64,000 nt of DNA from CAWJLS01 sp963843755 (GTDB lineage Bacteria; Acidobacteriota; Thermoanaerobaculia; Multivoradales; DATKCC01), in NCBI GenBank assembly GCA_963843755.1, contig CAWJLS010000005.1, positions 186,001 to 250,000 of the forward strand, given 5' to 3'. Under the pieces are notes generated by a model. It saw only the letters and a program-made list of their open reading frames with translations. It ran no database searches and was not told the origin of the DNA. The position numbers and the translations under genes are program-made. Below, in pieces: positions 48,212-57,748 of the stretch (its first letter is position 1; each line of letters starts with the position of its first letter).

Positions 48212-49549
48212 ATGACTATGGATCTCGACAAGTTCATGAAGCGCATCGAGCAGCGCAACCCGCATGAGCCCGAGTTTCAGCAGGCGGTGCGCGAGGTGGC
48301 CGAGAAGGTCATCCCCTTCATCAACCAGAACCCGCAGTACGAGAAGCCCCGCATTCTCGAGCGCATGGTCGAGCCCGACCGGGTGATCATGTTCCGGGTC
48401 TGCTGGGAGGACGACGCGGGCAAGTTCCGGGTCAACCGCGGCTACCGGGTGCAGTTCAACGGCGCCATCGGCCCCTACAAGGGCGGCCTGCGGTTCGATC
48501 CGTCGGTGAATCTCTCGGTGCTCAAGTTCCTCGGCTTCGAGCAGACGTTCAAGAACGCGCTCACCACCCTGCCGCTCGGCGGCGGCAAGGGCGGGGCGGA
48601 CTTCAACCCCCGCGGCCGCTCGGACATGGAGGTGATGCGCTTCTGCCAGGCCTTCATGAGCGAGCTCTTCCGCCACATCGGCAAGGACACCGACGTGCCG
48701 GCCGGCGACATCAACGTCGGCAGCCGGGAGATCGGCTATCTCTTCGGCCAGTACCGGCGGCTCCAGAACGAGTGGACCGGCGCCCTGACCGGCAAGGGGA
48801 TGCCGTACGGCGGCAGCTTCATCCGGCTCGAGGCGACCGGCTACGGCTGCGTCTACTTCGCCCGCGACATGCTCAAGCAGCACGGTGAGGACATCGAGGG
48901 CCAGACCTGCCTGATCTCCGGCGCCGGCAACGTCTCCCAGTACACCGCCAAGAAGCTCATGGAGCTCGGCGCCAAGGTGATCACGCTCTCCGACCGCAGC
49001 GGCTTCATCCACGTCCCGGGCGGGATCGACGAGGAGCTGCTCGACGCGGTGATCGACCTCAAGAGCGGTCGCCGCCAGGAGCTCGAGGTGCTCGCCAAGG
49101 AGCGCAACCTGGAGTTCCACGCCAACCAGCGGCCGTGGAAGATCCCGTGCGACCTGGCGTTCCCGTGCGCGACCCAGAACGAGCTCGACGGCGACGACGC
49201 CAAGACGCTGCTCGCCAACGGCTGCAAGCTGGTCAGCGAGGGGGCCAACATGCCGTCGACCCGCGAGGCGGCCCACGCCTTCGAGGACGCGGGCATCCTC
49301 TACGGCCCCGGCAAGGCGGCCAACGCCGGCGGCGTGGCGATCTCGGGCCTCGAGATGACCCAGAACGCCATCCGCATGAACTGGACGCGGGACGAGGTCG
49401 ACCAGAAGCTCCAGGGGATCATGCACTCGATCCACGAGCAGTGCGTCGAGTACGGCAAGCTCAACGGGCGGGTCAACTACGTCCGCGGGGCCAACGTGGC
49501 CGGCTTCGCCAAGGTGGCGGACGCCATGATCGCCTACGGCATCACCTAG
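48212..49549 (+). CDS. gdhA: NADP-type glutamate dehydrogenase
   Basis: A 445-residue hexameric-type enzyme, glutamate + NAD(P)+ to 2-oxoglutarate + ammonia. The active site is shown by FNGAIGPYKGGLRFDPSVN, ALTTLPLGGGKGGADFNPRG and DVPAGDINVGSREIGYLFGQ. The nucleotide-binding domain has LISGAGNVSQYTAKKLMELG and AFPCATQNELDGDDA. Length and motifs match the E. coli GdhA group. GGAGG lies 10 bases before the ATG. Together with the divergent Kor operon it forms a carbon-nitrogen junction at 2-oxoglutarate. Confidence 0.95.
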   Translation: MTMDLDKFMKRIEQRNPHEPEFQQAVREVAEKVIPFINQNPQYEKPRILERMVEPDRVIMFRVCWEDDAGKFRVNRGYRVQFNGAIGPYKGGLRFDPSVNLSVLKFLGFEQTFKNALTTLPLGGGKGGADFNPRGRSDMEVMRFCQAFMSELFRHIGKDTDVPAGDINVGSREIGYLFGQYRRLQNEWTGALTGKGMPYGGSFIRLEATGYGCVYFARDMLKQHGEDIEGQTCLISGAGNVSQYTAKKLMELGAKVITLSDRSGFIHVPGGIDEELLDAVIDLKSGRRQELEVLAKERNLEFHANQRPWKIPCDLAFPCATQNELDGDDAKTLLANGCKLVSEGANMPSTREAAHAFEDAGILYGPGKAANAGGVAISGLEMTQNAIRMNWTRDEVDQKLQGIMHSIHEQCVEYGKLNGRVNYVRGANVAGFAKVADAMIAYGIT

Positions 49550-49562
49550 TGGAGGGAGGGGA

Positions 49563-49832
49563 GTGACCACGTCCGACTTCGAAGAGCTCCTGCAGACGTC
49601 CGATCTGGGAGAGCTCCAGCTCGTCAAGGGGCTGCTCGAGGCGGCCGAGATTCCGTTCATTGTCGACGGGGAGGGGAGTCTCCAAACCCTCCCCGTCCGC
49701 ACCCCCGGCTTCTTCCGGGGGCGGGGTCTGGCGGCGATCGTCCGGGTACGGTCCGAGGACCTGGAGGAGGCCCGGGCTCTGCTCGCCGGCGGAGCTCCCG
49801 GTTGGGAAGACGCCGGCGAGGAAGCCTCGTGA
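49563..49832 (+). CDS. DUF2007 putative signal-transducing protein
   Basis: 89 residues from GTG 49563, behind GGAGGGAGGGGA and 13 bases after gdhA. The ferredoxin-like alpha/beta fold FEELLQTSDLGELQLVKGLLEAAEIPFIVDGEG and IVRVRSEDLEEARALLAG is the DUF2007 pattern. No enzymatic residues. Being co-transcribed with gdhA suggests a small regulatory or binding role. A similar domain closes the acetyltransferase fusion at 39932. Confidence 0.82.
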   Translation: MTTSDFEELLQTSDLGELQLVKGLLEAAEIPFIVDGEGSLQTLPVRTPGFFRGRGLAAIVRVRSEDLEEARALLAGGAPGWEDAGEEAS

Positions 49833-50051
49833 CGCCGCCGAGGGGGTCCGGGGCTGCAGCCTCCGCGTGACCCGCGGGTCACATCATCGTCGTATCGCAC
49901 AGAGAGAATCGAGTACCATTCCGGCCCGCCGCCGGGGGGCACTCGTGCGGCACACCACAAACCTGGAGTTTGTGAGAGACTCCTCACAACCGGTTCGCGG
50001 AACCTCACAATCTTCTAACGACTCCATCCATTGATTAGGGGGAGACAGGCA

Positions 50052-53000
50052 ATGAAATATCTTGCGCGAGCACTGATCTGCGCGCTGCTCGTCCTGAGCG
50101 CTGCTCTGGTCTGGGCCCCGGTCGCCCATGCCCAGGGCGCCACGACCGGCACGCTGACCGGCAAGGTCACGGCCGCCGAGGACGGCTCGGCTCTGCCCGG
50201 CGTCGTCATCGAAGCCGTGCACCAGCCGACCGGTACCCGCTACGACACGGTCACCCGGGCCAACGGCCGCTGGAGCATCCTCAACGTCCGCGCCGGCGGG
50301 CCCTACACCGTGACCGCCACCCTCGAGGGGTTCAAGCCCCAGACGGTCGACAACGTCTCGGTGAACCTGAGCGAGTCGACCGCGGTCGACTTCGAGCTCC
50401 AGCTCGCCACCATCTCGGAAGAGCTCACGGTGACGGCCCAGGTGCAGCCGCTGATCACGCCGGACCGCACCGGCGCCACCACCAACGTCTCCCAGACGGC
50501 GCTCGAGGACCTGCCGACGCTCGACCGGTCGTTCCAGGACTTCGCCCGCCTGTCGCCGTTCTTCACCACCGTCGGCAACAACGACGAGGCGACCATCATC
50601 ACGGTTGCCGGGCGCAACAACCGCTTCAACAACATCCAGATCGACGGCGCGGTCAACAACGACCTGTTCGGTCTCGCCGCCACCGGTGTTCCGGGCGGCC
50701 AGTCGGAGACCCAGCCGATCTCGCTCGACGCGATCAAGGAGATCGCGCTGCTCGTCTCGCCCTACGACGTCCGCCAGGGCGGCTTCTCGGGCGGCGGCAT
50801 CAACGCCATCACCCGGAGCGGTACCAACCAGTTCAAGGGCTCCGTCTACTGGTACCAGCGCGATCAGGACTTCGTCGGCGACGGTGCCGACGACCGGCCG
50901 ATCAGCGACTTCAGCCAGGACGAGTACGGCTTCCGGCTGGGCGGTCCGATCCAGCACGACAAGCTGTTCTTCTTCGTCAACGGCGAGCGCTCGGAGCGCT
51001 CTCAGCCGTCCGGCTTCTCGGCCGACGGCAGCTCGGGCCAGGCGTTCATCGATCCGGCGGCCGCGTCCGAGTTCCGGAACATCCTGCTCAACACCTACGG
51101 CTACGATCCGGGCGGCCTCGGCGAGTTCACCCAGGATCGCAACAGCGACAAGCTGTTCGCCCGCCTGGACTGGAACCTGGCCGACAACCACCAGTTCACC
51201 CTGCGGCACAACTACATCGACGCCGACAACGACGTCTACCGCCCGAGTCAGTTCGACTACGACTTCCCAGACCGCAACTACGCGTTCAAGAACGAGACCA
51301 ACTCGACGGTGCTCCAGCTCAACAGCACCTTCGGGCCGGACAAGTTCAACGAGGGGCGGTTGACCTACCAGACGATCAAGGACCGCCGCACCGGCGGGAC
51401 GCCTTTCCCCGCGGTGACGGTCGAGCTGGACGACGGCACGACCTTGAGTGCCGGTGTCGAGCCGTTCTCGACCAAGAACGCCCTCGACCAGGACATCCTG
51501 GAGATCACCGACGACTTCACCTGGCTCAAGGGTGACCACACCATCACCGTCGGTACCCACAACGAGATCTTCTCGTTCGACAACCTGTTCATTCGCCAGG
51601 CGTTCGGCGAGTACAGCTTCCTCGGGCTCGACGCCTTCCGCGAGGGCAAGGCGTACACCTTCGACCGCAGCTTCTCGGCGACCAGCGACCCGAACCAGTC
51701 GGCGAAGTTCGACGTCCAGCAGCTCGGCGTCTACGCCGGCGACCAGTGGACGGCGGGCCAGAACCTGACGCTGACCTACGGCGTGCGGGTCGACATCCCG
51801 CGCTTCCCGGACGACCCGACCTACAACCCCGAGGTGGAAGCTGCCCTCGGCTACCGGACCAACGAGACACCGAACGGCAACCAGCTCGTTTCTCCGCGGG
51901 TCGGCTTCAACTGGAACATCCCGTGGGCTCCCGCGGACGGCTGGGATCACCAGCTCCGCGGCGGCGTCGGCATCTTCGCCGGCCGGACCCCGTACGTCTG
52001 GATCTCGAACGCCTACGGCAACACCGGGATCGAGTTCTCCCGCGTCGGCGCGTCGATCCGGGACAGCGACTTCGACATCAACAACAACTTCATCCCGTTC
52101 GAGCCCGACCCGTTCAACCAGCCCAACTCGGCGGACCAGTTCGGCGGCCGCACGTTCACCAACGAGATCAACCTGACCGATCCGGACTTCAAGTTCCCCG
52201 AGGTTCTTCGCTACACCCTGGGGTACGACGCGAGCCTGCCCTGGTGGGGCCTCGACTTCACCGCGGAGACGATCTACTCGCAGACCCGCGAGGAGGTCAA
52301 CTGGCAGAACGTCAACCTGGTTCCGACGGGTGAGCACCTGGCCTTCGACGGTCGTCCGACCTTCGACTTCCGGGACAACCAGTTCGGTGACGTCCTCCTG
52401 CTGACCAACACCGACAAGGGACGCCAGTGGAACACGGCGATCAAGCTGAGCCACCCCTACCAGAAGGGGTTCTACGGCTACGTCTCCTGGCTCTACGGCG
52501 AGTCCCGGGTGGTCAATGACGGCACCTCGAGCCAGGCGCTCTCCAACTGGCGCTACAACGAGACCAAGGGCGACCCGAACAACCCGGGCCTGGGGATCTC
52601 GGACTTCGATCCGGGCCACCGGTTCAACGCCTCGCTGTCCTACTCGTTCGACCTCGGCCCGACCAACAGCACGGTGTCGCTGTTCTACAACGCCCAGCAG
52701 GGTCGGCCGTACTCGACGACCTTCTTCGGTGACGTCAACGGCGACAACCAGCGGACCAACGACCTGCTGTACGTGCCGGCGAGCGCGGACGAGGTGATCG
52801 TCGTCGGGACCAAGAGCAACGGCGACGACTACACGTACGCGGATCTCGACGCCTACATCCGCGGCGACGGTGGTCTGAACAGTGCTCGGGGCACGATCGT
52901 GGAGCGCAACGCCTCCCGGGCGCCGTGGATCCACCAGCTCGACTTCCACTACGCCATCAAGGTGCCGTTCGGCCGTTACGAGCCGGAGATCACCCTGGAC

Positions 53001-53216
53001 ATCTTCAACTTCGCGAACCTGATCGACAGCAACTATGGGGTCGTCAGGTACGTCAACAACTCAGCGGTCGCGCCGATCACCTACGGCGGCGTCGACGAAG
53101 AGACCGGCAAGCCGATCTACGTCCTCAACCAGTTCACCGATCTCGATCGACGGTTCCAGGTCGACGACCTGCGGTCGCGCTGGCAGGCGAAGCTCGGTCT
53201 GCGCTTCAGCTTCTGA
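50052..53216 (+). CDS. TonB-dependent receptor with N-terminal carboxypeptidase-regulatory domain
   Basis: 1054 residues from ATG 50052. The signal peptide ends at APVAHA-QGATT. A carboxypeptidase-regulatory domain (about 36-115, TLTGKVTAAEDGSALPGVVIEA to YTVTATLEGFKPQTVDNVSV) precedes a plug (SLDAIKEIALLVSPYDVRQGGFSGGGINAITRSGTN). A long 22-strand-type barrel ends in AKLGLRFSF with the terminal Phe. This architecture is expanded in Acidobacteria and Bacteroidetes. It probably imports an oligomeric nutrient through the outer membrane; no partner gene adjoins it. Confidence 0.92.
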   Translation: MKYLARALICALLVLSAALVWAPVAHAQGATTGTLTGKVTAAEDGSALPGVVIEAVHQPTGTRYDTVTRANGRWSILNVRAGGPYTVTATLEGFKPQTVDNVSVNLSESTAVDFELQLATISEELTVTAQVQPLITPDRTGATTNVSQTALEDLPTLDRSFQDFARLSPFFTTVGNNDEATIITVAGRNNRFNNIQIDGAVNNDLFGLAATGVPGGQSETQPISLDAIKEIALLVSPYDVRQGGFSGGGINAITRSGTNQFKGSVYWYQRDQDFVGDGADDRPISDFSQDEYGFRLGGPIQHDKLFFFVNGERSERSQPSGFSADGSSGQAFIDPAAASEFRNILLNTYGYDPGGLGEFTQDRNSDKLFARLDWNLADNHQFTLRHNYIDADNDVYRPSQFDYDFPDRNYAFKNETNSTVLQLNSTFGPDKFNEGRLTYQTIKDRRTGGTPFPAVTVELDDGTTLSAGVEPFSTKNALDQDILEITDDFTWLKGDHTITVGTHNEIFSFDNLFIRQAFGEYSFLGLDAFREGKAYTFDRSFSATSDPNQSAKFDVQQLGVYAGDQWTAGQNLTLTYGVRVDIPRFPDDPTYNPEVEAALGYRTNETPNGNQLVSPRVGFNWNIPWAPADGWDHQLRGGVGIFAGRTPYVWISNAYGNTGIEFSRVGASIRDSDFDINNNFIPFEPDPFNQPNSADQFGGRTFTNEINLTDPDFKFPEVLRYTLGYDASLPWWGLDFTAETIYSQTREEVNWQNVNLVPTGEHLAFDGRPTFDFRDNQFGDVLLLTNTDKGRQWNTAIKLSHPYQKGFYGYVSWLYGESRVVNDGTSSQALSNWRYNETKGDPNNPGLGISDFDPGHRFNASLSYSFDLGPTNSTVSLFYNAQQGRPYSTTFFGDVNGDNQRTNDLLYVPASADEVIVVGTKSNGDDYTYADLDAYIRGDGGLNSARGTIVERNASRAPWIHQLDFHYAIKVPFGRYEPEITLDIFNFANLIDSNYGVVRYVNNSAVAPITYGGVDEETGKPIYVLNQFTDLDRRFQVDDLRSRWQAKLGLRFSF

Positions 53217-53233
53217 CGCGCTCATCGACGAGA

Positions 53234-53254
53234 GCCGGGGCTTAGTGCCCCGGC
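53234..53254 (+). terminator. First hairpin after the TonB receptor
   Basis: GCCGGGGC and GCCCCGGC form a perfect 8-base stem around TTAGT, 17 bases after the stop. It precedes a stronger terminator. Confidence 0.5.
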
Positions 53255-53273
53255 CTCGCAAGCAAGGAAGAAT

Positions 53274-53307
53274 CGAGGGCCGCCGGGAGGCGGCCCTCGT
53301 TGTATTT
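53274..53307 (+). terminator. Intrinsic terminator of the TonB receptor gene
   Basis: CGAGGGCCGCC and GGCGGCCCTCG form a perfect 11-base stem with loop GGGA, followed by the T-rich TTGTATTT. Confidence 0.8.
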
Positions 53308-53372
53308 GGTGGGGAAGAGGTGTCGCGGAGGAACCTCGAACCGGCGCCTGCCGGCGCCCTCCCGACGGCAGG

Positions 53373-53567
53373 CTAGGCCGTCTGCCCGCCGCCCAGGCGG
53401 CGGAGGATCATCTCCAGCGGGCAGAAGTGGGTGAAGGAGCTCTGCAGGAGGTTCAGGCCGACGAAGGCGGTGAAGAGGTAGAAGCCGGGGTGAACCCACC
53501 AGCCGAGGGCGAGGCTGGCGAGGACGAAGGTGCCGGCGAAGGCGCGGATCTTGTTCTCGATGGTCAT
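53373..53567 (-). CDS. DUF2892 (YgaP-like) inner-membrane protein
   Basis: 64 residues from ATG 53567. MTIENKIRAFAGTFVLASLALGWW and HPGFYLFTAFVGLNLLQSSFTHFCPLEMILRRLG form two transmembrane helices with the family FTxFCP motif. DUF2892 proteins often accompany rhodanese or sulfur-transfer functions; none adjoins it here. The open frame upstream (to 53648) has no homology. Confidence 0.85.
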   Translation of the reverse strand: MTIENKIRAFAGTFVLASLALGWWVHPGFYLFTAFVGLNLLQSSFTHFCPLEMILRRLGGGQTA

Positions 53568-53697
53568 GGTTTTCGAGGTCTCCGGTGAAGGTCGGTTGGA
53601 CGGTGCCCCCCGGGACTCCGGTTCGGGGCGGTTCCGGCGCGGGCTCACCCCTTGAGAGGCACGTCCCGCCGGGGAGGTTCCCGCGGCCCGACGCCGA

Positions 53698-53703
53698 TAT
53701 ACT
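53698..53703 (+). promoter_or_regulatory. -10 box TATACT before the S9 peptidase
   Basis: TATACT in CCGATATACTCC lies 47 bases before ATG 53751, which has its own AGGAGG site. No clear -35. Confidence 0.45.
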
Positions 53704-53750
53704 CCCCAAGCTCTTGCCCTGTCCGTCCCAGCTCACACCAGGAGGTCCAG

Positions 53751-56324
53751 ATGACGGTCGCCCACGCTCCGCTCTCCCCGTTCCGGTTCCGCCCCATGTC
53801 TCGACTGTCCCGACTGTCCCGACTGGCCCGGTCGTCTCGGCCGGTCTCGATCCTGCTCACGTCGTTGCTGGTGGTTGCGCTGGCCCTCGGCACGGTCGCG
53901 GCCGCGGCCGCCGCGATGCCGGAGAGCTCGACCGCCCCGGTCTACCGGACGCCGCCGAAGGAGCTGGCCGATCTCGCGCTGGCGCCGCCGACGCCGTTGG
54001 TCTACGCCGGCCCGCGCGACGAGTGGCTGCTGGTCGCCGACCGGCCGAGCCTGCCGCCGATCGCGGAGCTGGCGCGGCGTGAGCTGCGGCTCGCGGGGCT
54101 GCGGATCGACCCGCGCACCAGCGGTCCGAGCCGGGCCCGCTATCTGTCGGGTCTGCGCCTGGTGCGGGTGTCCGACGGCAGCGAGCGGGAGGTGACCGGA
54201 CTGCCGGCGGAGCCGCGCCTGGGCAACCTCTCGTGGTCGCCGGACGGTTCCCGGGTGGCGTTCACCAGCACGGCGGAGGATTCGATCGAGCTCTGGACCC
54301 TGGAGGTGGCGAGTGGCCGGGCGCGGCGGCTGACCGACGCGCCGCTCAACCTGACCACCGACATCGAGCCCACCTGGTACCCGGACGGCCGGAGCCTCCT
54401 GGTCGCCCTGGTGCCATCCGACCGGGGACCGGAGCCGGTGGCTCCAGAGGTCCCGTCCGGCCCGGTGATCGAGGAGAACGCGGGCAAGACCGCGCCGGCG
54501 CGGACCTATCAAGACCTGCTCACCGACGCCCACGACGCGGACCTGTTCGAGCACTACGCCACCGCCCGGCTGGCGGAGGTCGGCCTCGACGGCACCGTCA
54601 CCCGGCTGGGGGAGCCCGGCATCGTCCGCAACGCCGACCCGTCGCCGGACGGCCGCTACGTCCTGGTGTCGATGATCCACCGGCCGTTCTCCTACCTGGT
54701 GCCGGTGTTCCGCTTCCCTCACCGGATCGAGGTCTGGGACCGGAAGGGCAAGCTGGTCCACCGCCTCGCCGACCTGCCGCTGGCGGAGGAGGTGCCGATC
54801 GCGTTCGGCTCCGTGCCGACCGGGCCGCGGGAGGCCGCCTGGCGCGAGGACGCGGACGCCACCCTCACCTGGGTCGAGGCGCTCGACGGCGGCGACGCCG
54901 GCAAGGAGGCCGCGGAGAGGGACCGGCTGCTCGTCCTCCAGGCCCCGTTCGACGGCGACCCGGTGATTCTGGCGACCCTGGCACAGCGCTTCGACCGGGT
55001 GACGTGGTCCTCCGACGACGTGGCCCTGGTCACGACCTGGTGGTGGCCGACCCGCACGTACCGCACCTGGCGGCTGCACCCGGGGAGCCCCGCGACGCCG
55101 CCGGAGAAGCTCTTCGACTACTCGTGGGAGGACCGCTACCACGACCCGGGCTCCCCGGTGACAACCCTCGACGACCGCGGGCGCTCGGTGCTCCGCACGA
55201 CCGGCGGTGGCTCGACCTTCTTCCTGATCGGTGACGGCGCCTCCCCAGAAGGCGACCGGCCGTTCCTCGACACCTACGACCTGTCCACCGGCTCCAGCGA
55301 ACGGCTGTTCCGGTCCGAGGCGCCCCACTACGAGCGTCCCTGGGAGGTGCTGGACGACGGCGGCCGGACGATCCTGGTGCGCCGGGAGGCGGTGGAGGAG
55401 CCGCCGAACTTCTTCGTCTTCGACGTCCCCAAGGGAGGCGGGGCAGACGGTGCGGAGCATCACCCGGTGCGCCAGGTGACCCATTTCCCCGACCCGACGC
55501 CCCAACTGCGCGGCGTCACCAAGGAGCTGATCCGCTACCAGCGGGCCGACGGCGTGGAGCTGACCGGCACCCTCTACCTGCCGCCGGGCAAGACCGCCGC
55601 CGACGGGCCGTTCCCGATGCTCATGTGGGCCTACCCGCTCGAGTACAAGAGCGCCGACGCCGCCGGCCAGGTGACCGACTCACCGTACCGCTTCGTCCGC
55701 ATCGGCTGGTACTCGCCGCTCCTCTTCCTGGTACGCGGCTACGCGGTGCTCGACAACCCGAGCATGCCGATCGTCGGCGAGGGCGACACGGAGCCCAACG
55801 ACACCTACGTCGAGCAGCTCGTCGGCTCGGCGGAGGCGGCGGTCGAAGAGGTCGTCCGTCGCGGCGTCGCGGAGCCCGGCCACATCGCCATCGGCGGCCA
55901 CTCCTACGGCGCCTTCATGGTCGCTAACCTGCTCGCCCACTCGGACCTGTTCGCCGCCGGCATCGCCCGGAGCGGTGCCTACAACCGGACGCTGACTCCG
56001 TTCGGCTTCCAGTCCGAGGAGCGGACCCTGTGGCAGGCGCCCGAGGTCTACTTCGCGATGTCGCCGTTCATGCACGCCGACGCGGTCGACGAGCCGCTGC
56101 TGCTGATCCACGGCCAGGCGGACAACAACTCCGGAACCTTCCCGATGCAGAGCGAACGGTTCTACAACGCCCTCAAGGGGCAGGGGGCGACGGCGCGGCT
56201 GGTCATGCTGCCGTTCGAGAGCCACGGCTACCAGGGGCGCGAATCGGTGCTCCACATGCTCTGGGAGATGGACCGCTGGCTCGGGAAGTACGTCCAAGGG
56301 GAGTCAGCGGAATCGGCGGAGTAG
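53751..56324 (+). CDS. S9 family serine peptidase, glutamyl endopeptidase-like
   Basis: 857 residues from ATG 53751 (AGGAGG upstream). A hydrophobic segment (ILLTSLLVVALALGTVAAAAAA) directs export. A beta-propeller region (LSWSPDGSRVAFTST, PTWYPDGRSLLVAL and others) covers about 90-560. The alpha/beta hydrolase domain has the nucleophile GGHSYGAFMVANLLAHSDL, then GIARSGAYNRTLTPFGFQSE, the Asp loop IHGQADNNSGTFPMQSE and the His loop PFESHGYQGRES. This pattern matches the S9D group that includes plant chloroplast glutamyl endopeptidase. Confidence 0.92.
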   Translation: MTVAHAPLSPFRFRPMSRLSRLSRLARSSRPVSILLTSLLVVALALGTVAAAAAAMPESSTAPVYRTPPKELADLALAPPTPLVYAGPRDEWLLVADRPSLPPIAELARRELRLAGLRIDPRTSGPSRARYLSGLRLVRVSDGSEREVTGLPAEPRLGNLSWSPDGSRVAFTSTAEDSIELWTLEVASGRARRLTDAPLNLTTDIEPTWYPDGRSLLVALVPSDRGPEPVAPEVPSGPVIEENAGKTAPARTYQDLLTDAHDADLFEHYATARLAEVGLDGTVTRLGEPGIVRNADPSPDGRYVLVSMIHRPFSYLVPVFRFPHRIEVWDRKGKLVHRLADLPLAEEVPIAFGSVPTGPREAAWREDADATLTWVEALDGGDAGKEAAERDRLLVLQAPFDGDPVILATLAQRFDRVTWSSDDVALVTTWWWPTRTYRTWRLHPGSPATPPEKLFDYSWEDRYHDPGSPVTTLDDRGRSVLRTTGGGSTFFLIGDGASPEGDRPFLDTYDLSTGSSERLFRSEAPHYERPWEVLDDGGRTILVRREAVEEPPNFFVFDVPKGGGADGAEHHPVRQVTHFPDPTPQLRGVTKELIRYQRADGVELTGTLYLPPGKTAADGPFPMLMWAYPLEYKSADAAGQVTDSPYRFVRIGWYSPLLFLVRGYAVLDNPSMPIVGEGDTEPNDTYVEQLVGSAEAAVEEVVRRGVAEPGHIAIGGHSYGAFMVANLLAHSDLFAAGIARSGAYNRTLTPFGFQSEERTLWQAPEVYFAMSPFMHADAVDEPLLLIHGQADNNSGTFPMQSERFYNALKGQGATARLVMLPFESHGYQGRESVLHMLWEMDRWLGKYVQGESAESAE
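53801..53827 (+). repeat. Three 9-base repeats in the peptidase signal region
   Basis: The unit CCGACTGTC occurs three times with small changes and encodes an Arg-Leu-Ser repeat in the basic N region of the signal peptide. Confidence 0.75.
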
Positions 56325-56329
56325 GCGGA

Positions 56330-56857
56330 GTGAGCGCGTCCCACCAGGAGCACCGGCGGGCGGCGGAGGGGCTGACCGGCGCCTGCGCCGTGCTGACGGT
56401 CTCCGACACCCGGACGGCGGCGACCGACCGGGGCGGTGACGCCGTCGCCGGAGCCCTGGAGGCCGCCGGCCACCGGGTGGTCGCGCGGGAGATCGTCGCC
56501 GACGAGCCGACCCGCATCGACGCGACCCTCCGCCGCTGGCTGGATTCCGGGGCCGGGGGCAGAGGAGGGGTCGAGGTGGTGATCACCACCGGCGGCACCG
56601 GCGTCGCCGCGCGCGACACGACGGTCGAAGTGGTCGAACGGCTGCTCGACAAGCGGCTCGACGGCTTCGGCGAGATCTTCCGGATGCTCTCGTTCCGGGA
56701 GATCGGCGCGGCGGCGATGCTCAGCCGGGCGGTCGGCGGGCTCTCGGGCCGGACGGCCCTCTTCGCCCTCCCCGGCTCCGAGGCCGCGGTCCGTCTGGCC
56801 CTGGGCGAGCTGATCGTTCCGGAGCTCCCACACCTCCTCCGCGAGCTCAGGAAGTAG
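56330..56857 (+). CDS. MoaB/MogA family molybdopterin protein
   Basis: 175 residues from GTG 56330, 5 bases after the peptidase stop. Motifs: CAVLTVSDTRTAATDRGGDAVAGALEAAGH, VVITTGGTGVAARDTTVEVVERL, FGEIFRMLSFREIGAAAMLSRAVGGL and ALPGSEAAVRLALGELI. It adenylylates or binds molybdopterin during molybdenum cofactor synthesis. No other moa/moe genes are in the window, though a MOCOS-like protein is at 26452. Confidence 0.9.
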   Translation: MSASHQEHRRAAEGLTGACAVLTVSDTRTAATDRGGDAVAGALEAAGHRVVAREIVADEPTRIDATLRRWLDSGAGGRGGVEVVITTGGTGVAARDTTVEVVERLLDKRLDGFGEIFRMLSFREIGAAAMLSRAVGGLSGRTALFALPGSEAAVRLALGELIVPELPHLLRELRK

Positions 56858-56869
56858 ACCGAGCCTCCC

Positions 56870-57697
56870 TCAGATTTCCTTCCAGAGGAACTGCGCCTTC
56901 GCCATGCGCCGCAGCACCGTCGCCACCCGGCCGCGGTAGCGGCGGCTCGTCGCCCCCGGATGCCAGTCGTCCGGGTTGGGCAGCGCGGCGGCCAGCTCCG
57001 CCGCCTGGCGCGGATCGAGCTCCGCCGCGCTGACGCCGAAGTAGTGGCGCGCGGCCGCCTCGGCGCCGTAGATCCCCGGCCCCAGCTCGACCACGTTGAG
57101 GTAGATCTCGAGGATCCGGTGCTTCGTCAGGTTCTCCTCGAGCTGGTGGGTGAGGAGCGCCTCCTTCACCTTGCGCAGGGGGTTGCGCGACGGGGAGAGC
57201 CAGAGGTTCTTGGCGAGCTGCTGGGTCAGCGTCGAGGCGCCGCGCGGGAAGCGCTTTTCCTCCCAGGCGGTCTGGAGGGCTTGCTCGATCTCGCCGGTGT
57301 CGAAGCCGTGGTGCGAGAAGAAGTTGATGTCCTCGGAGACCAGGACGGCCCGCTTGAGATGGGGCGAGATCCGGGCGTAGGGCACCCAGGTCTGGCGCGC
57401 CTGCTCGCCGGTGTCGTGCTCCCACTGGGCGATGAAGGCGGTGGTCTCCGGGTGCTCGTCGGCGAGAGACGCGACGTCCGGCCAGGTGATGAGCTCGACC
57501 AGGCCGTAGACCAGGACGGTTCCGGCGAGCGCCACCGCCGCCCGGACGACCCACCGCCGCCAGCGCCTCTTCGGTGCCTCGGCAACCTCGGAGGGCGGTG
57601 CCTCCGCGGGGAGGTCTGGAGCCTCCGGTCGGGGCCGGAGGGTCTCGGGTGAGGTCGTGGGGTGGAGGTCCGGCAGAGCTTCCGGTGAGTCGTTCAC
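56870..57697 (-). CDS. mtgA: Monofunctional peptidoglycan transglycosylase
   Basis: A 275-residue GT51 enzyme that polymerises lipid II into glycan strands. It has a cytosolic Pro/Glu-rich tail, one transmembrane helix (VVRAAVALAGTVLVYGLVEL), the catalytic motif LVSEDINFFSHHGFD, then RGASTLTQQLAKNLWLSPSRN, RKVKEALLTHQLEENLTK, ILEIYLNVVELGPGIYGAEAAA and a C-terminal RRYRGRVATVL. The start is GTG 57697 with TAGACT 6 bases upstream and no Shine-Dalgarno. No transpeptidase domain. Confidence 0.92.
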   Translation of the reverse strand: MNDSPEALPDLHPTTSPETLRPRPEAPDLPAEAPPSEVAEAPKRRWRRWVVRAAVALAGTVLVYGLVELITWPDVASLADEHPETTAFIAQWEHDTGEQARQTWVPYARISPHLKRAVLVSEDINFFSHHGFDTGEIEQALQTAWEEKRFPRGASTLTQQLAKNLWLSPSRNPLRKVKEALLTHQLEENLTKHRILEIYLNVVELGPGIYGAEAAARHYFGVSAAELDPRQAAELAAALPNPDDWHPGATSRRYRGRVATVLRRMAKAQFLWKEI

Positions 57698-57703
57698 GGG
57701 CGG

Positions 57704-57709
57704 AGTCTA
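57704..57709 (-). promoter_or_regulatory. -10 box TAGACT, leaderless mtgA mRNA
   Basis: The minus strand reads GGTAGACTCCGCCCGTG; the box ends 6 bases before the GTG start. No ribosome-binding site fits. Confidence 0.45.
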
Positions 57710-57719
57710 CCGTGGGCCC

Positions 57720-57748
57720 TTGACCGGCTCCGGTCGAAGAATTAAGCT
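57720..57748 (+). promoter_or_regulatory. Promoter TTGACC-N17-TAAGCT
   Basis: -35 TTGACC (57720-57725), 17-base spacer, -10 TAAGCT (57743-57748). It lies in an AT-richer stretch about 135 bases before ATG 57883 and is one of the best housekeeping-type promoters in the window. Confidence 0.6.

Noticed and set aside
49956..49974. CACAAAC/GTTTGTG hairpin upstream of the TonB receptor as a riboswitch
   Set aside because: A single 7-base stem with no further conserved architecture; it may be a plain leader hairpin or a weak terminator after the DUF2007 gene.
49884..52949. 1021-residue minus-strand open frame opposite the TonB receptor
   Set aside because: Antisense shadow of a clearly recognised receptor gene; no domain or start context.
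53374..53648. Longer 91-residue form of the DUF2892 protein
   Set aside because: The 27-residue extension is Pro/Arg-rich and unlike family members; MTIENKIR at 53567 is the usual N terminus.
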